This document shows positions 9,157 to 17,698 of a stretch of 64,000 bases of DNA, piece by piece. The stretch lies in NCBI RefSeq assembly GCF_038397755.1, contig NZ_CP151637.1, positions 1,426,001-1,490,000 of the forward strand, given 5' to 3'. The notes under the pieces were generated by a model. It saw only the letters and a list, made by a program, of their open reading frames with translations, made no database searches and was not told the origin of the DNA. The stretch's first letter is position 1, and the number at the start of each line of letters is the position of its first letter. The translations under genes and the position numbers were made by a program. The stretch is from Microbacterium sp. LWH7-1.2. Lineage in GTDB: Bacteria > Actinomycetota > Actinomycetes > Actinomycetales > Microbacteriaceae.

Positions 9157-9691
9157 ACGAACGGATGCTGCGACCCCGCGCGGCATCGATCCCCGCGGTC
9201 TCCGCTTCGCGGCCGGCATCACCGCTGTGCTGCTCCTCATCGTCGTGTTCCTCGGACTCACCGGGCTGTCGACCGCGCAGACCGCGCAGGGCTGGGCGAT
9301 CACGTCGGCGAGCGCCGCCGAGCGGGTGCTCGACCCCGCGTTCCTGCTGCTGCTCGTGACGACCCTCTTGTTCCTGTGGGGCGTCCTCTCCCCTCGCACC
9401 GCGCCGTGGGGTGTGCTGTTCCGCAGGGTCATCGCTCCGCGACTCGCTCCGCCGACCGAGCTCGAGGACCCGCGCCCGCCGCGCTTCGCGCAGGGCGTCG
9501 GCCTCTTCGTCTCGGCCCTCGGAGTCGTACTGCAGCTGTTCGGCGTGCCGTGGGCGCTCACCATCGCCGCCGCGGCGGCGTTCATCGCGGCGTTCCTCAA
9601 CGCCGTCTTCGGGCTCTGCCTCGGCTGCCAGCTGTACCTCCTGCTGCAGCGCGCCGGCATCGTGGGCCGCGCGCGTCCCGCGTCGGCCTGA
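9149..9691 (+). CDS. DUF4395 family membrane protein
   Basis: A 180-residue membrane protein of unknown biochemical role with about four to five hydrophobic segments (near residues 22-42, 66-82, 118-132 and 136-158). The family's hallmark cysteine pair appears as GLCLGCQLYLLLQ near residue 155, inside the last membrane segment. It overlaps the thioredoxin-like gene by eight bases. The adjoining CARC domain suggests a thiol-redox partner for the CLGC pair. That link is inference from gene order and cysteines only. Confidence 0.8.
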   Translation: MSERTDAATPRGIDPRGLRFAAGITAVLLLIVVFLGLTGLSTAQTAQGWAITSASAAERVLDPAFLLLLVTTLLFLWGVLSPRTAPWGVLFRRVIAPRLAPPTELEDPRPPRFAQGVGLFVSALGVVLQLFGVPWALTIAAAAAFIAAFLNAVFGLCLGCQLYLLLQRAGIVGRARPASA

Positions 9692-9767
9692 CGCCACCTC
9701 GGCCGTCCGGGGACCGAGGGGCGCAGCATCCGGTGTCAACCCATCGCGGTGCGGCAGCGGGACGCCA

Positions 9768-9773
9768 TAGGCT
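9768..9773 (+). promoter_or_regulatory. -10 box upstream of osmC
   Basis: TAGGCT, giving a leader of about 42 bases that contains GAGGAGG just before the osmC ATG. Confidence 0.4.
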
Positions 9774-9821
9774 GGCGCGAGACGCCCGGCATGCGGGCGC
9801 CCCGCCAGCGAGGAGGCCCCC

Positions 9822-10247
9822 ATGACCGTCACGAGCGAAGCATCCACGGTGTGGAAGGGCGGACTGTTCGACGGCTCCGGCGAAACCACCTTCGTGTCGT
9901 CGGGCCTGGGGACCTTCCCCGTCAACTGGAAGGCGCGCAGCGAGGGTTCCACCTCCGTCACGACGCCGGAGGAGCTGATCGCGGCCGCGCACGCGTCGTG
10001 CTTCAGCATGGCGTTCTCCCTCGCGCTGGCGGAGAACGGCACTCCCCCGGAGTCGATCGACACGACCGCATCCGTCACGTTCAAGCCCGGCACGGGCATC
10101 ACCGGCAGCCACCTGAACGTCAACGCGGTCGTCCCGGGACTGGACCCCGAGGAGTTCGAGCGGCTCGCGCAGAGCGCGAAGGCCGGATGCCCCGTCTCAC
10201 AGGCCCTGGCGGGCGTCGAGATCACCCTCGAGGCGACGCTTGCCTGA
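9822..10247 (+). CDS. osmC: OsmC-family peroxiredoxin
   Basis: Thiol-dependent reduction of organic hydroperoxides in the cytoplasm. The product is 141 residues. The two catalytic cysteines appear in AAHASCFSMAFS (about residue 61) and KAGCPVSQAL (about residue 125), as in OsmC proper. The ATG is preceded by GAGGAGG. The end overlaps the next gene by eight bases. Its position after a thioredoxin/DUF4395 pair gives this stretch a thiol-redox flavour, although a separate promoter lies between them. Confidence 0.88.
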   Translation: MTVTSEASTVWKGGLFDGSGETTFVSSGLGTFPVNWKARSEGSTSVTTPEELIAAAHASCFSMAFSLALAENGTPPESIDTTASVTFKPGTGITGSHLNVNAVVPGLDPEEFERLAQSAKAGCPVSQALAGVEITLEATLA

Positions 10248-11187
10248 CAGACCTCCACCGGTCGACGGCGGCCCGAGCCCTGCGGGGCGGCGCAGAGTCG
10301 TCGTCGCCGGCGCGTCGGGCCTCATCGGCGGCGCGCTCGTCGAGAGCCTGCGTGCCGAGGGCGTCGAGGTGACGACGCTCGTGCGCCGACCCGCCGAGGC
10401 TCCGCACGAGGTGGAATGGCTCACGAGCGACGCGCCGCTCGACCCCGCGGTGCTCGCCGGGGCTGCCGCCGTGGTCGGGCTCAACGGGGCCAGCATCGAG
10501 CGCCTTCCCTGGACGAGGTCGTACAAGAGCACGCTGCTGTGGTCGCGCATCACGCCGACGCGAGCCATCGCCCGCGCCGTTCGCGAGCTGGGAACGGATG
10601 CTCCGCACTTCGTGTCGGGATCGGCCGTCGGGTACTACGGCTCCGAGCCCGGCGCGCGGCTGACCGAGGACGCGCCACGGGGCGACACGTTCCTGGCGGA
10701 CCTCTGCGGCGAGTGGGAGGCGGCCGCGTACGGCGCCGGTGACGCGGCCGAGGTGGCGGTCCTGCGCACCGCGCCGGTCGTGCACCCGGAAGGCGTGCTC
10801 AAGCCCATCCTGCTCCTCACCAAGTTCGGCGTCTCGGGCCCGATCGGGCGAGGCACGCAGGCGTGGCCCTGGATCTCGCTCGACGACGAGGTCCGCGGCA
10901 TCCGTCACGTCCTCGATGCTCGCCTGACCGGTCCCGTCAACCTCTCGGGCCCGACGCGGGCCACCGCCAACGACCTCGGTTTCGCGCTCGCAAGACGAAT
11001 GAACCGCCCGTTCCTGCTGCGCGCACCGGAGTGGGGCATGAAGCTGGTTCTCGGAACCGATGCCACAGAGGCGATCTGCACCTCGGATGCCTATGTGGTG
11101 CCCGAGCGACTGCAGGAGTCCGGGTTCGTGTTCCGCCATCCCACCGTCGAGGACGCCGTCGCGGCGGCCGTGCCCGCGGCGTCCTGA
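10240..11187 (+). CDS. TIGR01777-family NAD-dependent epimerase/dehydratase
   Basis: A 315-residue extended-SDR protein. The nucleotide-binding motif VVVAGASGLIGGAL is near residues 20-33, followed by the TIGR01777 signatures VGLNGASI, WTRSYKSTLLWSRI and SGSAVGYYG. The C-terminal region, with ARRMNRPFLLRAPEW, corresponds to DUF1731. Substrates in this family are mostly unknown. The start is read as TTG at 10240, overlapping the osmC stop. An internal start nearer the Rossmann strand cannot be excluded. Confidence 0.82.
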   Translation: MPDRPPPVDGGPSPAGRRRVVVAGASGLIGGALVESLRAEGVEVTTLVRRPAEAPHEVEWLTSDAPLDPAVLAGAAAVVGLNGASIERLPWTRSYKSTLLWSRITPTRAIARAVRELGTDAPHFVSGSAVGYYGSEPGARLTEDAPRGDTFLADLCGEWEAAAYGAGDAAEVAVLRTAPVVHPEGVLKPILLLTKFGVSGPIGRGTQAWPWISLDDEVRGIRHVLDARLTGPVNLSGPTRATANDLGFALARRMNRPFLLRAPEWGMKLVLGTDATEAICTSDAYVVPERLQESGFVFRHPTVEDAVAAAVPAAS

Positions 11188-11199
11188 TCCCGCGCCGGC

Positions 11200-11649
11200 T
11201 CAGGCGGGGCGGTCGGTCTTCTCGAGGCGGATGGCGGCCCGCACCGCCTCGCGCGCGCGACGGCGGTCGCCGGCGGCGTCGTAGGCGAGTCCGAGCCGGT
11301 ACCACGCGCGCCAGTCGTCGGGGTTCGCCTCGACGTCGGCGCGGTACACGGGGAAGACGGCGTCCCCGTCCTCGCGCATCACGCGGCCGCTCGGCCGCAC
11401 CGCGACCTGCTCCTGCGGCAGCGCACCCTCGGCCTCGAGCCGCTTGCCGAGCTGCTGCGCGCGCACGCCGAACCACAGTTCGCGCCCGAGCGCCCACGCG
11501 GCGACGAGCGGAAGCACGACGAGCGCTGCGCCCATGGCGATGCCCACGGGGTCGCCGCTCACGAGCAGCAGCCACGCACGCTGCCCGACCAGCGCAATGT
11601 ACAGCGCGAGCAGCACCGCCATGACGGCGACGCCGACACGAGCACTCAT
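11200..11649 (-). CDS. Membrane protein with one TPR-like unit
   Basis: 149 residues: two membrane helices (about 5-25 and 35-55), a charged linker, then a helical pair (NPDDWRAWYRLGLAYDAAGD and RRAREAVRAAIRLEK) that fits one tetratricopeptide repeat facing the cytoplasm. No catalytic motif is seen, and a role in protein-protein contact is inferred. Its ATG overlaps the dapB stop in an ATGA junction, so it is the second gene of the dapB operon. Confidence 0.75.
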   Translation of the reverse strand: MSARVGVAVMAVLLALYIALVGQRAWLLLVSGDPVGIAMGAALVVLPLVAAWALGRELWFGVRAQQLGKRLEAEGALPQEQVAVRPSGRVMREDGDAVFPVYRADVEANPDDWRAWYRLGLAYDAAGDRRRAREAVRAAIRLEKTDRPA

Positions 11650-12461
11650 ACGCCGGTCGCGCGGGCGACCTGGCCGGGTACTCCGCCCTCGTCGACGGGT
11701 CGGCCGTCGGGCTGCACGGTGCGGCGGCCGATTCCGATGTCGATCAGGCTGTCGAGGCCGACGGTGACACCCGAGGCGTCGCGTGCGGCGGCGAGGGCGA
11801 GACGGATGCCGGGACCGTAGGCCTGCGCAGGCTCGACCGTGTCGTGCACGATCGCGAGCGACTCGCCCGCCCCCGAGAGGATCGTCTCCTGGCGGGCCAC
11901 GACGCCCGGGCGGCGGAGCGAATGGATCGGCACGCTCGCGACCTGCTGACCGCGGGCGCGCTGGTCGACGTGGGGCGACTCGACAGGGCCGACGCCGTCG
12001 CGCGCCGCGGCGATGAGCTCGGCCGTGCGCACCGCCGTGCCGCTCGGCGAGTCGATCTTGGTCTCACGATGCGCCTCGACGATCTCGATCGACGGGAAGA
12101 ACGGCGCCGCCGCGGCCGCGAGTGCCGAGCCCAGTACCGAGCCGAGAGAGAAGTTGGGGATGAAGACCGCGCCCGTGCCTGCGGCCTCGACGAGCGGACG
12201 CACGAGCGCGATGCGCTCGGCCGACCACCCCGAGGTGCCGACGAGCACGTTGATGCCGCGCTCGATCGCAGCGCGCACGACGTCGATGGAGACCGCGGGC
12301 GTCGATGCGTCGACCACCAGGTCGGCGCCCTCGAGTTCCGACAGCTCCGAACGGGACGAGAGCACTGCGGAGACCTCGAAGCCGGGTTCGGCCTCGACCA
12401 CGTCGCGGATGATCGCGCCGAGCTTGCCTGTGCCGCCGACGATGGCCACGCGTGTCGTCAT
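11646..12461 (-). CDS. dapB: 4-hydroxy-tetrahydrodipicolinate reductase
   Basis: Reduces the DapA product on the way to diaminopimelate. 271 residues: the N-terminal Rossmann motif VAIVGGTGKLG, then the active-site block EAHRETKIDSPSGTAV near residue 135. The usual tandem histidine reads His-Arg here. The first His (general acid) and the Lys three positions later are kept, so activity is expected. The ATG at 12461 follows TAGGAT by six bases, indicating a leaderless transcript. A TPR protein follows in the operon. Confidence 0.94.
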   Translation of the reverse strand: MTTRVAIVGGTGKLGAIIRDVVEAEPGFEVSAVLSSRSELSELEGADLVVDASTPAVSIDVVRAAIERGINVLVGTSGWSAERIALVRPLVEAAGTGAVFIPNFSLGSVLGSALAAAAAPFFPSIEIVEAHRETKIDSPSGTAVRTAELIAAARDGVGPVESPHVDQRARGQQVASVPIHSLRRPGVVARQETILSGAGESLAIVHDTVEPAQAYGPGIRLALAAARDASGVTVGLDSLIDIGIGRRTVQPDGRPVDEGGVPGQVARATGV

Positions 12462-12467
12462 GCCTCC

Positions 12468-12473
12468 ATCCTA
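12468..12473 (-). promoter_or_regulatory. -10 box of dapB
   Basis: TAGGAT on the minus strand, six bases before the dapB ATG. The opposite-strand promoter for the next gene lies about 50 bases away. Confidence 0.5.
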
Positions 12474-12520
12474 GGCGGCGGCCCCGCGACCAGCCGGGCC
12501 GGCCGGCCGTGGCGTGCGCC

Positions 12521-12526
12521 TACGCT
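12521..12526 (+). promoter_or_regulatory. -10 box of the second GNAT gene
   Basis: TACGCT followed by two tandem GTG codons at 12533 and 12536, six to nine bases downstream. Confidence 0.5.
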
Positions 12527-12535
12527 GGAGGCGTG

Positions 12536-13006
12536 GTGACTCTCCGCCCCTCCCCCGTCGACGCGCCCGACGCCCACGCCCTCCTCGCCGAGTACTTCCG
12601 GATCCGCACCGAGGGTTTCGCCGACCAGGGCGTCGCGTATCGGACGACCTTCCCCGACCCGGCGGCCTTCGTGCCGCCCGCCGGCGTCTTCGTCGTGCTC
12701 GACGACGACGAGGGCGACGCACAGGGTTGCGGAGGTATCCGCCTCGTCCCCGAAGGGCCGCTCGGCACGCGGTACGAGCTGAAGCACCTGTACCTTCGGC
12801 CGGTCACGCGCGGACGCGGGTGGGGGCGGCTGCTCGTCGAGGACCTCATGACGCGCGCCCGCGAATTCGGCGCCGCCGAGCTCGTGCTCGACACGCACCA
12901 CTCGCTCGAGGCCGCCGGCGCGCTCTACGCGCGCACCGGGTTCGTCACGATCGAGCCGTACAACGACAATCCCAACGCCTCGCGGTGGTACGGGCGACCG
13001 CTCTGA
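12536..13006 (+). CDS. GNAT family N-acetyltransferase
   Basis: 156 residues with a complete GNAT core. LKHLYLRPVTRGRGWGRLLV (near residues 83-102) carries the acetyl-CoA-binding R-G-x-G-W-G loop, and ALYARTGFVTIEPYNDNP is the typical C-terminal end. It resembles small-molecule acetyltransferases acting on amino acids, but the substrate is unknown. The start lies at one of two tandem GTG codons (12533 or 12536). The second has better spacing from GGAG, while the -10 box fits both. Confidence 0.82.
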   Translation: MTLRPSPVDAPDAHALLAEYFRIRTEGFADQGVAYRTTFPDPAAFVPPAGVFVVLDDDEGDAQGCGGIRLVPEGPLGTRYELKHLYLRPVTRGRGWGRLLVEDLMTRAREFGAAELVLDTHHSLEAAGALYARTGFVTIEPYNDNPNASRWYGRPL

Positions 13007-13018
13007 CCGCGGGTCAGA
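13002..13018. terminator. Short bidirectional hairpin between convergent genes
   Basis: TCTGACC / GGTCAGA with a three-base loop, overlapping the stop codons of both flanking convergent genes. Confidence 0.5.
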
Positions 13019-13616
13019 CGGGGTAGACCTCCGGAAGGCCGGTCCGCAGCTCGACGGGCAGGTGCGCGAGGTCGTTGTGCGACAGAAGCGTCCACGGACG
13101 GCCCTGCTTCTGCGCGATGACCGTCAGTCCGCAGTGCGCCTGGTTGAGCGTCATCCAGCGCCAGTCGGGCGCCTGCAGCACCTCACGCACGAACCACGCG
13201 ATGACGAAGTTGTGCGTGATCAGGAGTTCGTGCACCTCGCCGCGCTTGCGCGCCAGGAACTCGCTCACCGCGTCGGACATCTGCGCGCGCCCGGCTTCGA
13301 TCTCGGCCTCGGTGACCGAGCCGAAGAACGGCTCGAACACGGCCGGCGTCTCGTGAGTCATGCCCGTGGGCACGCAGTCGAACAGCAGCGCGGACGGCTC
13401 AGGGGTGAGCGACGGCATCCGCTCGGCGACCGCGCGGGCAGTCTGGCTCGCGCGCTCGAGCGGCGAGTGCCACAGGGCGTCGAACGGCACGCCCGAGAGC
13501 CGGTCGGCGAGCAGCGCCGCCTGCCGTCGACCGCGCGGCGACAGGGGTCCGTCTACGAGTCCGTGCTCGGCGTCCTGATGCTCGCCATGCCGCACGAGGT
13601 AGATGTAGTGCGTCAC
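13014..13616 (-). CDS. Histidine phosphatase (phosphoglycerate mutase-like)
   Basis: 200 residues. The phosphohistidine motif LVRHGEH is at residues 7-13, with the second catalytic His in LLITHNFVIAW. The structural arginine is in SPLERASQTA. The substrate is unknown. The GTG at 13616 is chosen because GGAG lies at a good distance and the protein then begins MTHYIYLVRHG. A GTG nine bases upstream is the alternative. A TAGGGT box lies about 50 bases upstream. Confidence 0.85.
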   Translation of the reverse strand: MTHYIYLVRHGEHQDAEHGLVDGPLSPRGRRQAALLADRLSGVPFDALWHSPLERASQTARAVAERMPSLTPEPSALLFDCVPTGMTHETPAVFEPFFGSVTEAEIEAGRAQMSDAVSEFLARKRGEVHELLITHNFVIAWFVREVLQAPDWRWMTLNQAHCGLTVIAQKQGRPWTLLSHNDLAHLPVELRTGLPEVYPV

Positions 13617-13730
13617 GCAGCTCACTCCGTCGGGGATCGCGTGCCTGGGGGAAAGGCACTTCCTCCACCCTACGACACGTCGTCGGAGCGCTTCACTGCC
13701 TGTGGACGGCGAGTCCCATGCGGCGCCCGA

Positions 13731-14783
13731 CTACTCCGAGGCGCGGCCGATGTCGGACAGCTGACCGCGACTGAGGCGGACGCCCACACCCTGGACGAGC
13801 TCCTCGACGTGCTGCGGCGCATACGCGTTCACGATCGGGGCGGTGACGAGCTTCTGGGACAGCAGCCACGCGACGGCGACCGCCGCGTCGGGCACGCCGA
13901 GCTCGGCCCCGACGCCGTCGAGCGCACGCAGCGTGCGGCTCCCCCGGCGGTTGAGGTTGGCCGCGAGCTGCGCGCCGCGCACCGAGAGGGCCCCGCGCAT
14001 CTTCGAGCGCTGCCGGCCCGCGAGGAACCCGTGCTCCAGTGCGTGGGACGGCGTCACCGCCATGCCCTGCGCCCCCGCGACGAGGCGAAGATCGGCGTCG
14101 AACTCATGACGGCGCAGCACGTTGAACGGAACGTCGAGCACCGTGATGCGGGGGTAGCCCGCCGACGCGAAGATGCGTGCCTCGACGAGCTGCGCGGCAC
14201 TGTAGCCGATGGCGCCGAGCGCCCGCACCTTGCCGGTCTCGACGAGCCACTCCGCCGTCGCCAACGTGTCTTCGAGCGACGAGGCGCGATCTGTCGTCGC
14301 GTCGAGGTACAGGACGTCGATGCGGTCGGTGCGCAGGCGGTTCAGCGAGGCCTCGACCGCCCGCACGAGGTTGACGGGGCCGAGACCGGGATTGTCGGCG
14401 TGGCCGCCGACTCGGACGGCGAGCACGATGTCGTCGCGGAGACCGCGAGACTGCAGCCACTGGCCGATGATGTGCTCGCTGCGACCACTCGAATAGCTGT
14501 CGGCGGTGTGCACGGCGTTGCCGCCCAGCTCGGCATATGTGTCGAGGATCGCGTGGCTCGATTCGAGGTCGACGTTCCACCCGAACTCGGCGGCGCCGAG
14601 GATCAGCGGGAAGATGTGCGAGCCGCTCTCGCCCAGGGCGACGCGCACGTTGCTGCCGATCGACGGGCCCTGCACCGGGATCGGCGCGGAGGGGTGCGGT
14701 CCGCGCGCGACGGCGCCGAGCTGCGCGGGCGCGGCATCCGGACTCGACGACGGGAGCGTCGAGTCAACGCCGAAGTAAGCCAT
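13731..14783 (-). CDS. Aldo/keto reductase-like protein with altered catalytic residues
   Basis: 350 residues with a TIM-barrel aldo/keto reductase pattern after an extended N-terminus of about 60 residues. The Asp and Tyr of the tetrad are seen in HTADSYSSGRSEHIIG. The lysine position reads AVRVGG (Arg) and the histidine position reads YLDATTD (Asp). Conventional carbonyl reduction may therefore be weak or lost. The C-terminal region APIVNAYAPQHVEEL is also family-like. The ATG at 14783 follows GAGGGGG at good spacing. Confidence 0.78.
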   Translation of the reverse strand: MAYFGVDSTLPSSSPDAAPAQLGAVARGPHPSAPIPVQGPSIGSNVRVALGESGSHIFPLILGAAEFGWNVDLESSHAILDTYAELGGNAVHTADSYSSGRSEHIIGQWLQSRGLRDDIVLAVRVGGHADNPGLGPVNLVRAVEASLNRLRTDRIDVLYLDATTDRASSLEDTLATAEWLVETGKVRALGAIGYSAAQLVEARIFASAGYPRITVLDVPFNVLRRHEFDADLRLVAGAQGMAVTPSHALEHGFLAGRQRSKMRGALSVRGAQLAANLNRRGSRTLRALDGVGAELGVPDAAVAVAWLLSQKLVTAPIVNAYAPQHVEELVQGVGVRLSRGQLSDIGRASE

Positions 14784-14998
14784 GTGCCACCCCCTCACGA
14801 ATCCCTGGGGATGTCGTGATCACTGTGCGCGCCCCCCGGCGCTTACACACAGGGTAGGCCAGTCCGGACAGGGCGCCGTTCACTGAGGGGAACTATGGAC
14901 AAACATTACATAACGCTTTGGTCACGAAGAGCCGATCCCCAGGGCGCATGTCCGCTCTTGGGCGGACAGTCTTCGCGCAGCGCCTACCGGACGACCCA

Positions 14999-15037
14999 CG
15001 ACGGATGCCCGCCCCCTCGGGGGACGGGCATCTGTCG
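14999..15037 (-). terminator. Terminator downstream of pnp
   Basis: A near-perfect hairpin: GATGCCCG-CCCC pairs with GGGG-CGGGCATC over a short loop, with outer CGAC/GTCG pairing. It lies 36 bases after the pnp stop and contains ACGGATGC in one arm. The remaining bases up to the aldo/keto reductase start hold an AT-richer patch but no supported gene. Confidence 0.75.
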
Positions 15038-15073
15038 TTCCTCGACCGGCAGACCGGACGGGGAGAGAGGGGT

Positions 15074-17353
15074 TCAGCCTTCGGCGGGAGCCTCCGGGCC
15101 CTCGCTGGCCGCAGCGCGACCCTCCTGGTCGGCGGCCTCCTCGAGCACCGGCTCGAGCGAGAGCTTGCCACGGTCGTCGATCTTCGTGATCTTCACCAGC
15201 AGCTTCTGGCCGACCGAGAGCACGTCCTCGACGTTCTCCACGCGCTTGCCGCCGGCGAGCTTGCGGACCTCGCTGACGTGCAGCAGGCCGTCCTTACCGG
15301 GCAGGAGCGAGATGAACGCGCCGAACGTCGCGATCTTGACCACCGTTCCGAGGAACTGCTCGCCGACCTCCGGGTTGGTGGGGTTCGCGATCGCGTTGAC
15401 CTGGGCACGGGCGGCCTCGGCCGAGGGGCCGTCGGTCGCGCCGATGTAGACGGTGCCGTCCTCCTCGATGGAGATCTGCGCGCCGGTCTCGTCCTGGATC
15501 GCGTTGATCGTCTTGCCCTTCGGGCCGATCAGCTCGCCGATCTTGTCGACCGGGATCTGCACGCTGATCACGCGCGGGGCGGTCGGCGCCATCTCGTCCG
15601 GGCCGTCGATCGCGGCGTTCAGCACGTTGAGGATCGTGAGGCGCGCGTCCTTGGCCTGCGTCAGCGCGGCGGCGAGGACCGACGACGGGATGCCGTCGAG
15701 CTTCGTGTCGAGCTGGATCGCGGTGACGAACTCGCTCGTTCCGGCGACCTTGAAATCCATGTCGCCGAGGGCGTCCTCGGCGCCGAGGATGTCGGTCAGC
15801 GCGGCGTAGCGCGTCTGGCCGTCGACCTCGTCGGACACGAGACCCATCGCGATGCCGGCGACGGGGGCGCGCAGCGGCACACCCGCGTTCAGCAGCGACA
15901 GCGTCGAGGCGCACACCGAGCCCATCGACGTCGAGCCGTTGGAGCCGAGCGCCTCGGACACCTGGCGGATCGCGTACGGGAACTCCTCGCGGCTGGGCAG
16001 CACCGGGACGAGCGCGCGCTCGGCCAGGAAGCCGTGCCCGATCTCGCGACGCTTCGGGCTGCCGACACGGCCGGTCTCACCGGTCGAGTAGGGCGGGAAG
16101 TTGTAGTGGTGCATGTAGCGCTTGCTCGTCACGGGCGACAGCGAGTCGATCTGCTGCTCCATCTTGAGCATGTTCAGCGTGGTGACGCCCAGGATCTGGG
16201 TCTCGCCGCGCTGGAAGATCGCCGAGCCGTGGACACGCGGGATGACCTGCACCTCGGCGTCGAGCGGGCGGATGTCGGCCAGGCCGCGCCCGTCGATGCG
16301 GACGCCCTCGGCGAGGATGCGGCCGCGGACGATCTTCTTGGTGACGGACTTGTACGCGGCGCCGAACTCGAGCGTCGCGACCGCAGGAAGCTCGCCCGCC
16401 TCGACGGCCGCGAGCAGCTCGGCCTTGACGGCGTCCTTGATCGCGTCGTCGGCGTTCTGACGCTCCTGCTTGTCGGCGATCTGGTAGACCGGCACGAGCT
16501 GGTCGTAGGCGCGACCGGCGACGAAGTCGTAGGTCTCCTGCGCGTAGGGCGGGAAGACCGGGTACGGCTGGATCTCCTTCGCGGCGGTGTTCGCCACGAC
16601 GTTCTGCGCCGCGACGAGCTCCTTGATGAACGGCTTCGAGGCCTCCAGGCCCGCGGCGACGATCTCTTCGCTGGGCTTGGTGGCGCCGGCCTTGATGAGG
16701 TTCCAGCTGCGCTCGGTCGCTTCGGCCTCGACCATCATGATCGCGACGTCGCCGTCGGGCAGGACGCGACCGGCGACGATGAGGTCGAACACGGCCTCCT
16801 CGAGCTGCGTGACGGTCGGGAACGCGATCCACTGGTCGGCGTGCTCGCCGTGGCCCGGGATGAGCGCGAGGCGCACACCGGCGATCGGGCCGGAGAACGG
16901 CAGGCCCGAGATCTGGGTCGACAGCGACGCCGCGTTGATCGCGAGCGCGTCGTAGAACTCGCCGGGCGCGATCGAGAGCACCGTGACGACGATCTGCACC
17001 TCGTTGCGGAGACCGTCGACGAACGACGGGCGCAGCGGACGGTCGATGAGACGGCAGACGAGGATCGCCTCGGTGGAGGGGCGGCCCTCGCGACGGAAGA
17101 ACGAACCGGGGATCTTGCCCGCGGCGTACGAACGCTCTTCGACGTCGACGGTCAGCGGGAAGAAGTCGAAGCCCTCACGAGGCGACTTGCCGGCACTGGT
17201 CGCCGACAGGAGCATCGTCTCCTCGTCGAGGTACGCGGCGACGGCACCCTGTGCCTGCTGCGCGAGTCGTCCGGTCTCGAACCGGACGGTGCGGGTGCCG
17301 AAGCGGCCGTTGTCGAGAACGGCTTCAGCGGCGGTGATTTCAGGACCTTCCAA
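15074..17353 (-). CDS. pnp: Polyribonucleotide nucleotidyltransferase (PNPase)
   Basis: A phosphorolytic 3'-5' exoribonuclease and part of the RNA-decay machinery together with RNase J. 759 residues: two RNase PH-like cores, an all-alpha linker, a KH domain ([19 protein letters not shown] near residue 600) and an S1 domain ([18 protein letters not shown] near residue 670). The tail is Glu/Ala-rich. The active-site region [19 protein letters not shown] is intact. The start is TTG at 17353 behind AAGGAGA. The message has a leader of about 270 bases with several hairpins and repeats, suggesting post-transcriptional control. Confidence 0.97.
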   Translation of the reverse strand: MEGPEITAAEAVLDNGRFGTRTVRFETGRLAQQAQGAVAAYLDEETMLLSATSAGKSPREGFDFFPLTVDVEERSYAAGKIPGSFFRREGRPSTEAILVCRLIDRPLRPSFVDGLRNEVQIVVTVLSIAPGEFYDALAINAASLSTQISGLPFSGPIAGVRLALIPGHGEHADQWIAFPTVTQLEEAVFDLIVAGRVLPDGDVAIMMVEAEATERSWNLIKAGATKPSEEIVAAGLEASKPFIKELVAAQNVVANTAAKEIQPYPVFPPYAQETYDFVAGRAYDQLVPVYQIADKQERQNADDAIKDAVKAELLAAVEAGELPAVATLEFGAAYKSVTKKIVRGRILAEGVRIDGRGLADIRPLDAEVQVIPRVHGSAIFQRGETQILGVTTLNMLKMEQQIDSLSPVTSKRYMHHYNFPPYSTGETGRVGSPKRREIGHGFLAERALVPVLPSREEFPYAIRQVSEALGSNGSTSMGSVCASTLSLLNAGVPLRAPVAGIAMGLVSDEVDGQTRYAALTDILGAEDALGDMDFKVAGTSEFVTAIQLDTKLDGIPSSVLAAALTQAKDARLTILNVLNAAIDGPDEMAPTAPRVISVQIPVDKIGELIGPKGKTINAIQDETGAQISIEEDGTVYIGATDGPSAEAARAQVNAIANPTNPEVGEQFLGTVVKIATFGAFISLLPGKDGLLHVSEVRKLAGGKRVENVEDVLSVGQKLLVKITKIDDRGKLSLEPVLEEAADQEGRAAASEGPEAPAEG

Positions 17354-17376
17354 GAGGTCTCTCCTTCTTTGTTTAG

Positions 17377-17403
17377 GCTCGCACGCGCGTTTCGCGCACG
17401 AGC
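17377..17403 (-). promoter_or_regulatory. Hairpin next to the pnp ribosome-binding site
   Basis: GCTCG and CGCGCG pair with CGCGC and CGAGC around a TTT loop, ending about nine bases upstream of the AAGGAGA site on the mRNA. Its position suits a translation- or decay-controlling structure. Confidence 0.55.
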
Positions 17404-17544
17404 TTGTGCGAAGGAGCAGGAACAGGCAGATCTCGGCGCGCGGGAGTGCCGCGGGGTTCGCCAGCGCTGGTCACCAGTAGAAGATCACCCGACGTCGATC
17501 GGCGGGGAATCCACCACAGGGGACCAGCTTCCTGCCGGCCTGCT

Positions 17545-17597
17545 CCACAGTGCCCATATGAAACAGTGCCCATATGAAGCACAGTGCTCACATGTGG
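17545..17597. repeat. Three tandem copies of a CATATGGGCACTGT-type unit
   Basis: Read on the minus strand (pnp mRNA sense), CACATGTGAGCACTGT is followed by two copies of CATATGGGCACTGT at a spacing of 16-18 bases. The unit is AT-richer than its surroundings and non-coding. It may be a protein-binding array on DNA or on the leader RNA. Confidence 0.6.
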
Positions 17598-17605
17598 AAT
17601 TGGGC

Positions 17606-17623
17606 GGTTGCCACACGGCAACC
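17606..17623 (-). promoter_or_regulatory. 5'-terminal stem-loop of the pnp leader
   Basis: GGTTGCC / GGCAACC with a four-base loop. The predicted transcription start lies just at its base, so the stem would cap the 5' end of the mRNA. Confidence 0.55.
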
Positions 17624-17629
17624 TTCCCA

Positions 17630-17635
17630 AGCCTA
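17630..17635 (-). promoter_or_regulatory. -10 box of pnp
   Basis: TAGGCT on the minus strand, placing the start near 17623 and giving a leader of about 270 bases before the TTG. The divergent -10 box at 17687 is about 50 bases away. Confidence 0.45.
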
Positions 17636-17686
17636 TCAGCAGCGTCCCCGATAGCCCCCACCCTGGCGAGCGTCGGATGCCGCGCC

Positions 17687-17692
17687 TAGGGT
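17687..17692 (+). promoter_or_regulatory. -10 box of the DUF5302 gene
   Basis: TAGGGT with six bases to the ATG at 17699, the leaderless arrangement. Confidence 0.5.
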
Positions 17693-17698
17693 GGGGGC

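Noticed and set aside
11646..12461. dapB judged inactive because the usual His-His pair reads His-Arg
   Set aside because: The general-acid His and the conserved Lys remain, the rest of the active-site block is normal, and the gene is in an intact operon.
17545..17597. Possible minimal CRISPR array
   Set aside because: Only three short imperfect units with almost no spacer, and no cas gene nearby. Better explained as leader repeats.
14918..17689. Very long plus-strand open frame (over 900 codons) opposite pnp
   Set aside because: It is antisense to a fully conserved PNPase, and its translation is a low-complexity Arg/Asp/His/Val mix with no domain. High GC leaves such shadow frames open.
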